Below, one piece after another: positions 54,301-63,404 of a stretch of DNA of 64,000 bases. Each line of letters begins with the position of its first letter. Positions within the stretch are counted from its first letter, which is position 1. This DNA comes from Rudanella paleaurantiibacter (lineage in GTDB: Bacteria > Bacteroidota > Bacteroidia > Cytophagales > Spirosomataceae). The stretch covers positions 118,835-182,834 of the forward strand of contig NZ_WELI01000012.1 of assembly GCF_009184635.1 (NCBI RefSeq), given 5' to 3'. The notes beneath the pieces were generated by a model. That model was not told the DNA's origin and made no database searches. It was given only the letters and a program-made list of their open reading frames with translations. A program made the position numbers and the translations under genes.

Positions 54301-56985
54301 GACAAGGCAACGTATGAAACCGGCGACCGGGCTAAGGTGCTGTTTAAATGCCCGTTCAACGGTAAGTTGCTCGTCACGATTGAACGCAATCGGGTGCTCG
54401 AACATCGCTGGCTCGATATTATCGATAAATCGGCCGAGTGGAGCTTCCCGCTGGGCGACGACCATCTGCCTAATGTGTACGTGACGGCTACCCTCATCCG
54501 GGCCATGGAGTCGCCGGATGGGGTAGAGGCCAACCTGCCGTTGACGGTAGCGCATGGTTTTGCGCCCGTAACGGTGTCGGACAAAAGCACGCAGTTGCCC
54601 GTCGAGATAGCGGCTGTCAGTGGGTCGCGGTCTAAGACCAAACAAACCATTCGGGTGAAAACGAAGGCCAACGCGCAAGTGACCATTGCCGTGGTTGATG
54701 AGGGGATTTTGCAGCTCAAAAACTTCCAGACGCCCAACCCGCACGGCTTTTTCTACCAAAAGCGGGCGTTGGAGGTCAGTAGCCACGATTTATACGCACA
54801 GCTTTTCCCCGAACTGTCGCTCAAAAGCAACCGGTCGAGCTTCGGGGGGGATGGGTACAACCTCGAAAAACGGGTGAATCCGCTCGCCAACAGCCGGGCC
54901 AAACTCGTAGCGCAGTGGAGCGGTATTCTGGAAACCGGCTTCGATGGGGAGGCCGAGTTTACGGTTGATATTCCGCAGTTTTCCGGCGATTTACGGGTGA
55001 TGGCGGTGGCCTACAAAGGTGAGGCTTTTGGTTCGGCCAGTCATAATCTGAAAGTAGCCGACCCGGTTGTGATTAGTGCCGGTGTACCCCGATTCCTGTC
55101 GCCCGGTGATGAGCTGAATTTGCCTGTAACCCTCAGCAATACTACGGGCAAAGCCATGCCCGTATCGGTTCGGTTGGCGGTTAATGGGCCGCTCGATATT
55201 GTGCAGGACAGTGCATCGGCGTCGGCCACCCGGCTTACTCTGCAACCGGGCCGCGAGGGACGGGTTATGTTTCGGGTGCGGGCCCGGCAGGCTACCGGTG
55301 CGGGAGCCATTCGGGTGGCGGTGCAAAGCCTGACCGACGGTCGTTCGGGCGAGACGTTCACCGACCAAACCGACATTACCATTCGCCCGGCGGCTTCGTT
55401 GGTTAAACAGTCGCAGTCGGGTGTGGTCGCTGGCGGGAGTACCCAAACGCTCGGGGGGGCATCAACGGCCTATCTGCCCGGCACAGCTCGTACCAGCCTA
55501 GTGTTGAGCCGCTCGCCCGTCCTGCAATACGGCCGTGAGCTGTCGTACCTGTTAGGGTACCCGCACGGCTGCCTGGAACAAACCATCTCGAAAGCGTTCC
55601 CGCAACTTTATTTTGCCGACCTGACCCGTACCATCGGGCAAACGGCCAATGTGTATTTTGTGCGCAACGGCGATTCGGACCTCAACCCGGCTTTCAACGT
55701 TCGGGCGGCCGTGGAGCGAATCGAAGGGAGTCAGCAGTTCAACGGTGGTTTTGGCATGTGGCCCGGCGGTACCGATGCCGCTAAACCCGACGATTGGGTG
55801 ACGGCCTACGCGGTGCACTTCCTGACCGAAGCCGACCGGGCTGGTTATGAGGTGCGTGGGGCTACGCTGAGTAAAGCCCTTGACTATCTGACGGCCCTCA
55901 CCAGCACGCCCGCTACCGAAGACGAGGCTGTGTACGACGAGACAGGGTCTTACTCGGTGCGCAAAGTAGCCAGCCGAACGCACATTTACGCCCTCTACGC
56001 GCTGGCGTTGGCGGGTAAGCCCAACCGCCCGAGCATGAACTACTACAAAAATTCGGCGGTGCTTACAACCGACGCCCGCTACCTGCTGGCGGCTGCGTTT
56101 TTCCGGCTGGGTGATACCCGCAGTTACGGGGCTTTGCTGCCTAAACGGTTTATTGATTCCTCGCGGGGCCGTTTGTCGGGTGGTAGTTACGCGTCGCCCA
56201 TTCGGAATCTGGCGTTGGTGCTCGAAGCCCTCATCGCTACCGACCGCGACAATCTCCAGATTCCGACCCTCGCCCGCCAATTGTCGGGTGCAGTACGGCA
56301 GGCTTCGTACCTGAACACGCAGGAGTCGGCCTTTGCGTTTTTGGCCTTGGGTAAACTGGCTCGCCAAAATGCCGGCGCTACCGTTACAGCCACGGTTTCG
56401 GCCGGGGGTAAGTCGCTGGGCAATTTTACCGGTGCTGATCTGCTGTTGAAACGAGTCCCCCAAACGTCGGTCAGCCTCCGTACGGCCGGAAGCGGGAGCC
56501 TGTATTATCTGCTCCAGTCGGAAGGGATTCCGGCCGATGGCACTACGCCCGATGAAGACAATGGGCTGACGGTGCGCCGGGAGTACCGCGACCGAAACGG
56601 CAATCGGGTGGGTAGCATCCGGCAGAACGACCTGATTGTGGTGAAACTGACCCTTGCCAGTACCAACGGGCTGGAGGTGCCCAACGTGGTGCTGACCGAC
56701 TTGCTGCCCGCTGGTTTCGAGATTGAAAACCCCCGGTTGGTGGGCGAGCAACGCGATATGAAGTGGATGGAGGGGGCGGCCAAACCCGCTACGCCCGACC
56801 ATTTCGACGTGCGCGACGACCGGATTAACTTTTACGTAACGGCTACCGGCGAAACCCAAACGTACTATTACCTCGTGCGGGCCGTTACTCGGGGTACGTT
56901 CACGGTGGGCCCTGCTTCGGCCGATGCCATGTACAATGCTGAGTTGCGTAGCTACTCAGGCGCTGGTAAGGTTCGGGTTGAGTAG
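51385..56985 (+). CDS. Alpha-2-macroglobulin lipoprotein with thioester site
   Basis: The ATG at 51385 gives 1866 residues with a lipoprotein signal ending LLLINC (Cys25); the frame is open from 51211 but the extra residues look unrelated. The N-terminal MG domains, bait-like region and alpha-2-macroglobulin domain (LKNFQTPNPHGFFYQKRAL region) lead to the thioester motif PHGCLEQ (Cys1396, Gln1399), then the thioester helical domain and receptor-binding-like C-terminus. In bacteria such proteins trap or block foreign proteases near the cell wall and often pair with pbpC; no pbpC is beside it. Confidence 0.9.
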   Translation: MLTPQRTRNYIAYFVFFIPLLLINCSRLSFNEVSVVGRNFEDEVEQTQNLSFAFNKNVAPAGRLQEWDSTEYVRFKPAVRGKFKWVSENELIFSPAVAFDPATDYRAELTDKLLTHATDKDLTLSGEEIAFHTPYLQLSGTESWWTRSRETGQPVAKLRLNFNYPVSAGEVAGKVNITAETDKALTTQAPTAVEGQTAVALTLPDAPASNNEQPLTLKIDKGIKVPNTGYTSQEVIEQGASLPSRRAVEVVDVQTGFDKKGAAGVQGFARVITTQELQPGRLSEYYTIQPAVETTAELTENGFIIRGDFNETDTYVLTLTDQIRGVLNTQLAEPVSRDLFFGKMPASIQFANKKAMYLSSKGARNVGLSIVNVPKVQVKIAKLYENNILHYLKGGRYEEYGETADGNWSPTGAYTYVNDEEGQYSSVLVNKTVETTDLPKVRGVSALNIAVPDSPGSTRERPMRGVYLISVGSADEAYLSASQLVSVSDIGLIARRTKTDVLVWAKSIRTAENLQGVSVSLISSNNQSVMTIKTDGDGLARFENVHERAPGFTMAMVTATLETTNGDGDFNFLSLADTEVETSRFEVEGKRDNTSGFEAFVYGDRNIYRPGETMHMNTVVRNARWESVGAIPLTVRVLLPNGREFRSLRKQTNSEGAVATDIPLDPAAVTGTYTVEVLNANNVLLTSESISVEEFIPDRIKVDVLTDRTVYRSGQTITVSATATNLFGPPAADRAYELELQLKRKAFVAKGFEEYGFTIGGMDALEKPEGASAGTIVKELRQGRTNANGQATERFPVAATFADMGVLEGKLFTTVFDENGRPVNRLRRFDVFTQDVFFGVRAADTYVTTNAPLAFESVALDREGRLRPGAQSTVQIVRYDYQTVVEKNTNGVLQYRTSRREKPVYTNALTYNGGRASFRYVPTVSGEYEVRIRRAGATTTGYTTTKFYAYGFNSTTASSFEVSQEGQVLMTFDKATYETGDRAKVLFKCPFNGKLLVTIERNRVLEHRWLDIIDKSAEWSFPLGDDHLPNVYVTATLIRAMESPDGVEANLPLTVAHGFAPVTVSDKSTQLPVEIAAVSGSRSKTKQTIRVKTKANAQVTIAVVDEGILQLKNFQTPNPHGFFYQKRALEVSSHDLYAQLFPELSLKSNRSSFGGDGYNLEKRVNPLANSRAKLVAQWSGILETGFDGEAEFTVDIPQFSGDLRVMAVAYKGEAFGSASHNLKVADPVVISAGVPRFLSPGDELNLPVTLSNTTGKAMPVSVRLAVNGPLDIVQDSASASATRLTLQPGREGRVMFRVRARQATGAGAIRVAVQSLTDGRSGETFTDQTDITIRPAASLVKQSQSGVVAGGSTQTLGGASTAYLPGTARTSLVLSRSPVLQYGRELSYLLGYPHGCLEQTISKAFPQLYFADLTRTIGQTANVYFVRNGDSDLNPAFNVRAAVERIEGSQQFNGGFGMWPGGTDAAKPDDWVTAYAVHFLTEADRAGYEVRGATLSKALDYLTALTSTPATEDEAVYDETGSYSVRKVASRTHIYALYALALAGKPNRPSMNYYKNSAVLTTDARYLLAAAFFRLGDTRSYGALLPKRFIDSSRGRLSGGSYASPIRNLALVLEALIATDRDNLQIPTLARQLSGAVRQASYLNTQESAFAFLALGKLARQNAGATVTATVSAGGKSLGNFTGADLLLKRVPQTSVSLRTAGSGSLYYLLQSEGIPADGTTPDEDNGLTVRREYRDRNGNRVGSIRQNDLIVVKLTLASTNGLEVPNVVLTDLLPAGFEIENPRLVGEQRDMKWMEGAAKPATPDHFDVRDDRINFYVTATGETQTYYYLVRAVTRGTFTVGPASADAMYNAELRSYSGAGKVRVE

Positions 56986-56995
56986 GGGTGAAGCC

Positions 56996-57042
56996 AAAAA
57001 TAAAGGGCTGACATCATCGCTTGATGTCAGCCCTTTATTTTT
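56996..57042. terminator. Perfect 21-bp hairpin terminator after the alpha-2-macroglobulin gene
   Basis: Arms 56996-57016 and 57022-57042 are exact complements (core AAAGGGCTGACATCA) with a 5-base loop and A/T ends on both sides, so it can serve both strands; the gene at 57125 ends toward it. Confidence 0.9.
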
Positions 57043-57056
57043 ATCCTATCGGGACT

Positions 57057-57079
57057 GTCAGCCTGAGCCTGTCGAAGGC
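57057..57079. repeat. Possible dispersed repeat
   Basis: GTCAGCCTGAGCCTGTCGAA (57057-57076, continuing GGC) resembles a short sequence I recall as recurring between genes in many bacterial genomes. Only one copy is in this window, so repetition is not shown here. Confidence 0.4.
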
Positions 57080-57124
57080 CCTTGCGTCAGCCATCATGCA
57101 TAATTCACGTTATTTACAACGTGC

Positions 57125-59221
57125 CTAAACCCCTTTCATAAACCGCACCAGGCCAATTTCGAGCAGCAGAAAGCCCAAGGCCGCCAGCAGAAAATACTTC
57201 CAGAGGCTCTTGCCTAAGTTTTGCTGTTCGAGTACCTGCACAAAATCACCGTCCTGAATACTGTCGAAAACCTCCACGTTAGGCTGATTGGCAAATGCCC
57301 GGCGTAATTCCGTAGCTGAGTAAAAGTCCATAGCCGATTCGCGGTTGCCGTGGTTAAAGGCCAGCAGCCTCTCGGTTTTGCCCCCGCCATCACCGTCAGA
57401 AAGCTGCAACTCGTAATACCCCGCTTCTACATTCTGCCCGTTGGCCAGTTCATTACTTTTGGGCATTTCGAGCAGCAACTGATTACCCACCACGCGCTGC
57501 ACCGGAATAATATCGAGCTTGTCGCGCTTTAGCTTGTACACCGTTTTCTCCGACGGATTGTACACCGGAACCGTAATCAAATTATCGTCGAACGAATACG
57601 CCGTGCGTTGAGCACGTACGCTCAGAGCCGCCATTTTGTACATGACCGGCACAAACAGAGCGTGCTCGGCCAGGTTGCCGTAGCTGGGCGTGAGCGGGTT
57701 TGCCAATACGTACACGTACCCGCTACCAACCCGGTTCTGGCTCAACAGCGTTTGTCCGTCGCGAAGGGCCAGCAACCGATTGCCACCGCTCCAGCGCCAA
57801 ACCGGCACTGCTCCTGGCAGGTTGAGCGGCTCTGACTGGAAACTGCGTTGAAACACATCGCTAAAGAATGGACTGTTGCGGTCGGGGTCGGCTAAGGTGG
57901 TGGGGGTATTGCCGGGGGCTGGCGGAGTAGCCTGTAGGCCGTTGACGCCCAAACCGCCCAGAAACGAAGCATACGAGGTGGCATCCGGGTTGGCATCGGG
58001 AATAACCGTGATGCTGCCCCCCTGCCGTATAAACCGGTCCAGTTCGCTACGGAGCGTGCCGTTTACGGCCGGAACCCCCTCCAGCACAACGAGGTCGGTT
58101 TCTTTTAGCAATCCAACATCAAAATTTTGGGCGCTGAAACTCCTGAACTGAAACAGACTGTCGTTCGAATACACCGTTCGGATATAATCGACCGGGCGGG
58201 CAGCGGTCAGGCTGGGGCCGGTCAGGTGCATCACCCGAATGGAGGGCGACGCTTCTATCACAAAGAAATATTCGTTGTCGAACGTGATCGGGTAGTCTTC
58301 AAACACAATCCGGCCCCGGTGAAACCCTTTCGACGTTACGTTGAAGTTGAGCGATACGGTAGCGGCCCCACCGGGTTCTACATTCGCCGAGGCCGTTGAG
58401 GTTTGGGTATCGTCGAGGTAGAGCCGCACGGGCAGGTTGCGTACCGTTTCGCGACCGCCGTTGCGGAGGGTCACGTTTACGCTGTTATTCTGCATCTCCC
58501 GGATAAAGGGCGTGCTCAACCACACCGAATCCACGTAGATGTTTTTGGTAGGCTGGGCGTCGAGCGGTACAATAAAAACCCGGTCGGTCGTGTCAATTTG
58601 CAGCCTGTTGAGGTCGCCAACGGTGCTTTTCTGGAAATCGGAAAACCAGAACAGCTGATTGCGCCCTCCCGGATTCATGGACGACAACAGGTTGCGTTGC
58701 CGCCGGTACACGGCTTCGAGCGTCCGGGGCGTATGCGCAAACCGTACACTGGTCACCCGGTCGCGCACGGCCTCGGCCGTACCAGCCCGTTGCTCCTCGG
58801 CCGAAAAGTCGTTGGTGAGCAGTTGGAGCGATGTAGCGTTCCGAAACAAGGTGAGTAGCTCATCGAGTTTACCCGTTGCGATGTCCAGATACCGCTTTTC
58901 GTTCAGCTCGTTCTGCATACTGTACGAATTGTCGAGGTAAAGGCTCGTTACGCCCTGCCGTGACAGCCCCAGTTTATTCTGGCTGGGTATAAACGGTTGG
59001 GCAAATGCCAACACCAGACAAGCCAGAAACAGACACCGGGCCAGCAAAATAAGCCAGTGTTTGAGCCGCCGAAACGATTTGGTTTCGGTCTGTACTGTCT
59101 TCAGGAGCGCTACATTGGTGAAATACACCCGGCGCGTCCGGCGAAAGTTGAACAGGTGAATGGCAATAGGTACCGCCAGGGCCGCCAAACCAAACAGGAA
59201 AGAAGGATTTACGAAGCTCAA
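57125..59221 (-). CDS. BatA-type membrane protein
   Basis: The 698-residue protein begins MSFVNPSFLFGLAALAVPIA, then HLFNFRRTRRVYFTNVALLK and a second membrane segment (about 55-75): the BatA N-terminal domain. A von Willebrand A-like region with YLDNSYSMQ follows; a long periplasmic part ends in a C-terminal membrane segment (about 675-693). Members sit in the inner membrane and belong to Bat/MoxR stress systems; the activity is unknown. No MoxR or BatB is adjacent. Confidence 0.8.
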   Translation of the reverse strand: MSFVNPSFLFGLAALAVPIAIHLFNFRRTRRVYFTNVALLKTVQTETKSFRRLKHWLILLARCLFLACLVLAFAQPFIPSQNKLGLSRQGVTSLYLDNSYSMQNELNEKRYLDIATGKLDELLTLFRNATSLQLLTNDFSAEEQRAGTAEAVRDRVTSVRFAHTPRTLEAVYRRQRNLLSSMNPGGRNQLFWFSDFQKSTVGDLNRLQIDTTDRVFIVPLDAQPTKNIYVDSVWLSTPFIREMQNNSVNVTLRNGGRETVRNLPVRLYLDDTQTSTASANVEPGGAATVSLNFNVTSKGFHRGRIVFEDYPITFDNEYFFVIEASPSIRVMHLTGPSLTAARPVDYIRTVYSNDSLFQFRSFSAQNFDVGLLKETDLVVLEGVPAVNGTLRSELDRFIRQGGSITVIPDANPDATSYASFLGGLGVNGLQATPPAPGNTPTTLADPDRNSPFFSDVFQRSFQSEPLNLPGAVPVWRWSGGNRLLALRDGQTLLSQNRVGSGYVYVLANPLTPSYGNLAEHALFVPVMYKMAALSVRAQRTAYSFDDNLITVPVYNPSEKTVYKLKRDKLDIIPVQRVVGNQLLLEMPKSNELANGQNVEAGYYELQLSDGDGGGKTERLLAFNHGNRESAMDFYSATELRRAFANQPNVEVFDSIQDGDFVQVLEQQNLGKSLWKYFLLAALGFLLLEIGLVRFMKGV

Positions 59222-59377
59222 TGTCTGAACTGTGATTATGTAGAGTTTTTGGTTTTTGGTTTATCGTTTCTGGTTAGCCTAATAAGTCATAACTAGCTGG
59301 CATTTTGGCGTTTCCTTTTGAATTAAAACCATAAACTCAAAACCATGAACTAAGTAGTCAAGTAGAACTAAATGTAT

Positions 59378-59461
59378 AATGAACAATGTAAAATGTACAA
59401 GGAAAGAGTTGACTGTCAGTAGATAGCCCAATTACTCATTATGCATTTTACAATGTTCATT
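59378..59461. repeat. 18-bp inverted repeat
   Basis: AATGAACAATGTAAAATG (59378-59395) and CATTTTACAATGTTCATT (59444-59461) are exact reverse complements 48 bp apart. The surrounding AT-rich gap 59222-59510 has no frame. Confidence 0.75.
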
Positions 59462-59510
59462 CACTTACAAACTATAAACCAGAAACCCCTAAACCTGCCT
59501 GAGCGAGGGT

Positions 59511-60062
59511 TTAGACCCTCGGTTTCCAGGCAACCTCCTCGGCCTGGAGTTCGTGGGCCATTTTCCGACTCAGGACAAACAGGTAATCTGACAGCCGGTT
59601 CAGGTATTGAATTACGAGCGGGTCTACGGGAGTCTCATCGTTGAGAGCAATGACCAGGCGCTCTGCCCGGCGGCATACCGTACGAGCCAGGTGTGCATAC
59701 GATACCGATTCGTGACCACCCGGCAACACAAAAGCGCGTAGTTCGGGTAGCTCGGCATCCATACCGTCCATCGCTTGCTCTAATAACGTGATGTCGGCTT
59801 CGTCAATATCCGGTATCGGCTTCCGCACCGTTTTTTCTGGGTCACTTGCCAGTGTAGCACCTACCGTAAACAGGCGGTCCTGAACTTCTTTGAGCAAATC
59901 GCGCCGACTCGCATTAATCGCCTGATCGCGCACCAACCCAATCCAGGCATTCAGTTCGTCGACGGTACCGTAGGCATCAATTCGTATATCGGCCTTGCTC
60001 ACCCGGCGACCACTAATAAGCGATGTTTGGCCCGTATCGCCGGTCTTGGTATAAATCTTCAT
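59511..60062 (-). CDS. PduO-type cob(I)alamin adenosyltransferase
   Basis: The ATG at 60062 gives 183 residues beginning MKIYTKTGDTGQTSLISGRR, the PduO ATP-binding N-terminus; 56 extra residues encoded upstream are not family-like. YGTVDELNAWIG, RRAERLVIAL and NRLSDYLFVLSRKM complete the signature. It attaches adenosine to cobalamin, making coenzyme B12 for methylmalonyl-CoA mutase and similar enzymes. No cobalamin riboswitch is seen upstream. Confidence 0.9.
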   Translation of the reverse strand: MKIYTKTGDTGQTSLISGRRVSKADIRIDAYGTVDELNAWIGLVRDQAINASRRDLLKEVQDRLFTVGATLASDPEKTVRKPIPDIDEADITLLEQAMDGMDAELPELRAFVLPGGHESVSYAHLARTVCRRAERLVIALNDETPVDPLVIQYLNRLSDYLFVLSRKMAHELQAEEVAWKPRV

Positions 60063-60214
60063 AACGAGGGTTGTTTCTGTCCCATTTTGTTCGTGTTCCC
60101 AAAAATGGGCAATAAAGCCCACGCGAGCGCCATTTCTCTCGGAAAAAAACGAAACGACCGCTCCGAAATTGGAGTTAATAAAGCAGATACTGTCTAAACA
60201 CGCGCCACCGGCCG

Positions 60215-60223
60215 TAACTTTGC
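60215..60223 (+). promoter_or_regulatory. -7 element before the membrane protein and queA
   Basis: TAACTTTGC at 60215-60223 matches TAnnTTTGC and lies 22 bp before the ATG at 60246. No -33 TTG at the usual distance. Confidence 0.5.
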
Positions 60224-60245
60224 ACCCCAATTGACCAATGTAACC

Positions 60246-60761
60246 ATGCGAACTGGCACTTTTTTCGTCCGGGCGTGGCGGATCATCTCCGTCCTCGGAT
60301 TAGTTTTTCTTCTGATCAACAGCTATATATCATATCCATCGCAGGTAGCCGTTATGTTCAACTCTGCAGGATTGGCTACGCAGTACCTCGACCGGGAAAC
60401 CCTGTTTTACGCAGCGGTGGCTATTTTCCTGATCAACAACGTCCTGATGAATTCCGTAGCTCGGCTTATCCCGAAATTGCCTACCGATAAAATTCCGGTG
60501 GCAGCGGCATGGGCGCAACACCGCGACGGCCTCAATGAGGTGCTGGTCAACTGGTTTCACGCGCTTATGGCGGCTGTGAATACCATCCTGGCGTTGTCGC
60601 TGTTCGTTTTGTCGATGCTCAACCGCTCCGATTTTCAGGTCGACGGGTACACCTACGGCTGGTTGTTGCCCCTGAGTGTGTTTATCCTGGCGAGTGTGAT
60701 TATCGCCTTGCCGATTCGACTCATTCTCATGAAACCCTCCAGCAACAATGAGTTTGCCTGA
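60246..60761 (+). CDS. Four-segment membrane protein of unknown function
   Basis: I do not recognise this 171-residue protein. The ATG at 60246 was chosen over a TTG at 60231. Hydrophobic segments are at about residues 10-32, 54-75, 104-125 and 140-160. A basic C-terminus (RLILMKPSSNNEFA) would be cytoplasmic. It overlaps queA by 14 bp, so translation of the two is probably coupled. Confidence 0.75.
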   Translation: MRTGTFFVRAWRIISVLGLVFLLINSYISYPSQVAVMFNSAGLATQYLDRETLFYAAVAIFLINNVLMNSVARLIPKLPTDKIPVAAAWAQHRDGLNEVLVNWFHALMAAVNTILALSLFVLSMLNRSDFQVDGYTYGWLLPLSVFILASVIIALPIRLILMKPSSNNEFA

Positions 60762-61992
60762 TTTGGCTTCGAACCTTCCGTTATCACTACAGGAATTTCA
60801 GTACGACCTGCCCGACGATCGGATTGCCCGGTTTCCGTTGGCGCAGCGCGATGCTTCGCGGTTGCTGGTGTACCAGCAGGGGCAGATTCGGCACGCCGGC
60901 TTTCGTCAACTGGCTCAGTTTGTACCCGCCGACAGCTTCCTGATTTTTAACAACACCAAGGTTATACCGGCCCGGCTGTTGTTTCACAAGAGCACGGGCG
61001 CCCTGATCGAGCTGTTTCTGTTGAACCCCGTAGCCACCGACGGGCGCGACACACCCCCGCCCATGCTCGAAGCCATGGAGCAAACGGGCTCGTCGGTATG
61101 GCAGTGTATGATCGGGAACCGCAAACGCTGGAAGCCTGAAGAAACCCTGCAAACTACGCTCCAATCGCCCGATGGCCCCGTGACACTCTCGGTTGCTTAT
61201 GTCGATTATGAGCGCTCTGTGGTGGAGTTCAGCTGGCAACCGGCTTCCGAGGCATTTGCCCATATTATCCATCTGGCGGGGCAGATTCCGTTACCGCCCT
61301 ATCTCAAGCGTGAGGTTACAGAGGCTGACCGCGACACGTACCAGACCATCTACAGCCGTAACGAAGGAGCCGTAGCTGCTCCTACAGCGGGCCTGCACTT
61401 TACCGATGCGGTGTTTGCCTCTCTCGCCGAACGGGGTATTGGTCACGATTACCTGACGCTGCATGTAGGGGCCGGTACATTCCAGCCCATCAAAACCGAC
61501 GATCCCCGGCAGCACACCATGCACGCCGAGCAGGTGGTGTACACCCGTCAGAATCTGGAAAATATCCGTCGGCATCTGGACCGACTGTTGCCGGTAGGTA
61601 CTACGTCTATGCGGAGCCTCGAAAGTTTGTACTGGTTTGGGGTGAAGCTGCTTCGGCAGGAGCCCAACCCATTCCAGCTCGATCAGCAGATGGCGTATGC
61701 CATTCCGCCCGACGAGCAACCCTCGGCTGCCGAGGCCGTTGGGGCTATGCTTCAATATATGGATACGCACCGCACCGATACCGTAGTGGCCCATACCGCT
61801 ATTTATATCACGCCGGGGTACCAGATGAAGATGTGCCGGGGAATCATCACCAATTTTCATCAGCCGGGCTCTACGCTTATTCTGCTCATTGCCGCTCTGG
61901 TGGGTAATAACTGGCGTACTATATATAAGGAAGCGCTCGACAATGAGTATCGTTTTCTCAGCTACGGCGATTCGTCGCTCTTGTTGCCATAA
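60748..61992 (+). CDS. queA: tRNA preQ1(34) S-adenosylmethionine ribosyltransferase-isomerase
   Basis: The 414-residue protein has the QueA motifs EFQYDLPDDRIARFPL, NNTKVIPARL, PTAGLHFT, LTLHVGAGTFQPI and TNFHQPGSTL. It transfers the ribosyl part of SAM to preQ1 in tRNA, giving epoxyqueuosine. It is longer than typical QueA (about 350), with extra sequence near residues 80-110. It overlaps the upstream membrane gene by 14 bp. Confidence 0.95.
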   Translation: MSLPDLASNLPLSLQEFQYDLPDDRIARFPLAQRDASRLLVYQQGQIRHAGFRQLAQFVPADSFLIFNNTKVIPARLLFHKSTGALIELFLLNPVATDGRDTPPPMLEAMEQTGSSVWQCMIGNRKRWKPEETLQTTLQSPDGPVTLSVAYVDYERSVVEFSWQPASEAFAHIIHLAGQIPLPPYLKREVTEADRDTYQTIYSRNEGAVAAPTAGLHFTDAVFASLAERGIGHDYLTLHVGAGTFQPIKTDDPRQHTMHAEQVVYTRQNLENIRRHLDRLLPVGTTSMRSLESLYWFGVKLLRQEPNPFQLDQQMAYAIPPDEQPSAAEAVGAMLQYMDTHRTDTVVAHTAIYITPGYQMKMCRGIITNFHQPGSTLILLIAALVGNNWRTIYKEALDNEYRFLSYGDSSLLLP

Positions 61993-61996
61993 ATCC

Positions 61997-62005
61997 TAAT
62001 TTTGC
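61997..62005 (+). promoter_or_regulatory. -7 element of tyrS
   Basis: TAATTTTGC at 61997-62005 is a perfect TAnnTTTGC box, 5 bp after the queA stop. A -33 TTG at 61981-61983 is closer (13 bp) than usual. Confidence 0.55.
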
Positions 62006-62017
62006 AAAAAGGAGTAA

Positions 62018-62070
62018 GGAGACGGAAAAAGGGAGAAAGTAAATAGACTACCTCCCTTTTTTCCGTCTCC
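62018..62070 (+). promoter_or_regulatory. Leader hairpin of tyrS
   Basis: GGAGACGGAAAAAGGGAG (62018-62035) pairs with CTCCCTTTTTTCCGTCTCC (62052-62070) with one bulged base. It lies between the -7 box and the ATG at 62094. It may influence mRNA stability, or be a terminator for queA read-through; not a recognised T-box. Confidence 0.45.
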
Positions 62071-62093
62071 GGTTTCCCCTCTCCATGTTATTT

Positions 62094-63395
62094 ATGAATT
62101 TCATTGAAGAACTCCGTTGGCGGGGCATGCTGCACGACATGACTCCCGGAACCGAAGAGCAGCTGACCAAAGAGATGACGGCTGGGTATATCGGCTTCGA
62201 CCCTACGGCATCGTCGTTGCATATTGGCAATTTAGCCACCATCATGCTGCTGGTTCATTTTCAACGGGCAGGCCACAAGCCTTTTGCGCTGGTAGGTGGC
62301 GCTACGGGTATGATTGGTGACCCTTCAGGCCGTTCAACCGAACGTGATTATCTGTCCGAAGAAACGCTGCGTCGTAATCAGGAAGGAATCCGGGCACAGT
62401 TGACCCGTTTCCTTGACTTTGAGTCAGGGGCTAACGCTGCCGAGATGGTCAATAATTACGACTGGTTTAAGAACATGACTTTTCTCGACTTTCTGCGCGA
62501 GGCTGGGCAGCATCTTACCGTCAATTATATGGTGGCTAAAGATTCGGTCAAGAAACGGCTCGAAACCGGATTGTCGTTCATGGAATTCTCGTACCAGTTA
62601 CTTCAGGGCTACGATTTTTACTGGTTATACAAGAACAAGGGGGTTCGGCTGCAAATGGGCGGTTCCGATCAGTGGGGGAATATCACAACAGGTACTGAGC
62701 TGATCCGGCGTAAAGACAGCGGACAAACCGACCCGCAGGAGGAACACCTGGCATTTGCCCTTACTACACCCCTCATCACGAAGTCCGATGGTACCAAGTT
62801 TGGTAAATCGGCTGGGGGTAATGTTTGGCTGGACTCTAAAATGACGTCCCCGTACCAGTTCTATCAGTTCTGGCTCAATGCAACGGACGAAGACTCCCCC
62901 CGTTTGATTCGGGTATTTACCTTACTATCGAGGGAAGAGATCGAAGAACTGGAGCGTCAACATGCCGAGGCACCTCATTTGCGGATACTTCAGAAAGCCT
63001 TAGCCCAAGACGTCACCATTCGCGTGCATGGGCAAGCTGGTTTTGACCTGGCGGTGAAAGCGTCGGAAGTATTATATGGTAAAGCAACGCTCGAAACGCT
63101 CCAGCAGATTCAGGCTGATGAGTTCGAGGTAATCTTTGAAGGAGTTCCCCAAACCGAACTGTCGGCCGAAGATCTGGAACAGGCGCAGAACCTGACCGAC
63201 TTGCTATCGGTGGCTACGCGGGGCGAAGTGTACGCTTCAAAAGGGGAGGCCCGGCGGGCTATCTCACAAAATGCGGTCAGTATTAATAAAAATAAAGTGA
63301 GCGATCCGGCGGCTCCCGTGCCCATAGAGTGGCTTCAGGGACGCTATTTGCTTATTTCGAAGGGCAAGAAGAACCACCTTCTGAAAAAAGTTTAA
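62094..63395 (+). CDS. tyrS: Tyrosyl-tRNA synthetase
   Basis: The ATG at 62094 ([13 protein letters not shown]) was preferred over one 9 bases earlier; 433 residues. The class I motifs are SSLHIGNL (HIGH box) and KFGKSAGG (KMSKS box); YIGFDPTA and GGSDQWGNI are Tyr- and ATP-binding. A C-terminal S4 RNA-binding domain carries [18 protein letters not shown]. It charges tRNA-Tyr in the cytoplasm. A terminator follows 10 bp after the stop. Confidence 0.95.
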   Translation: MNFIEELRWRGMLHDMTPGTEEQLTKEMTAGYIGFDPTASSLHIGNLATIMLLVHFQRAGHKPFALVGGATGMIGDPSGRSTERDYLSEETLRRNQEGIRAQLTRFLDFESGANAAEMVNNYDWFKNMTFLDFLREAGQHLTVNYMVAKDSVKKRLETGLSFMEFSYQLLQGYDFYWLYKNKGVRLQMGGSDQWGNITTGTELIRRKDSGQTDPQEEHLAFALTTPLITKSDGTKFGKSAGGNVWLDSKMTSPYQFYQFWLNATDEDSPRLIRVFTLLSREEIEELERQHAEAPHLRILQKALAQDVTIRVHGQAGFDLAVKASEVLYGKATLETLQQIQADEFEVIFEGVPQTELSAEDLEQAQNLTDLLSVATRGEVYASKGEARRAISQNAVSINKNKVSDPAAPVPIEWLQGRYLLISKGKKNHLLKKV

Positions 63396-63404
63396 ACTTT
63401 TTTG

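Noticed and set aside
52924..54786. 620-codon open frame antisense to the alpha-2-macroglobulin gene
   Set aside because: It lies wholly inside a well-supported gene on the other strand and shows no family features; long antisense frames are expected in GC-rich DNA.
55552..56859. 435-codon antisense frame in the same gene
   Set aside because: Same reason; the sense frame contains conserved alpha-2-macroglobulin regions.
62018..62070. T-box riboswitch for tyrS
   Set aside because: No specifier loop or T-box sequence is visible, and T-boxes are not expected in this phylum.
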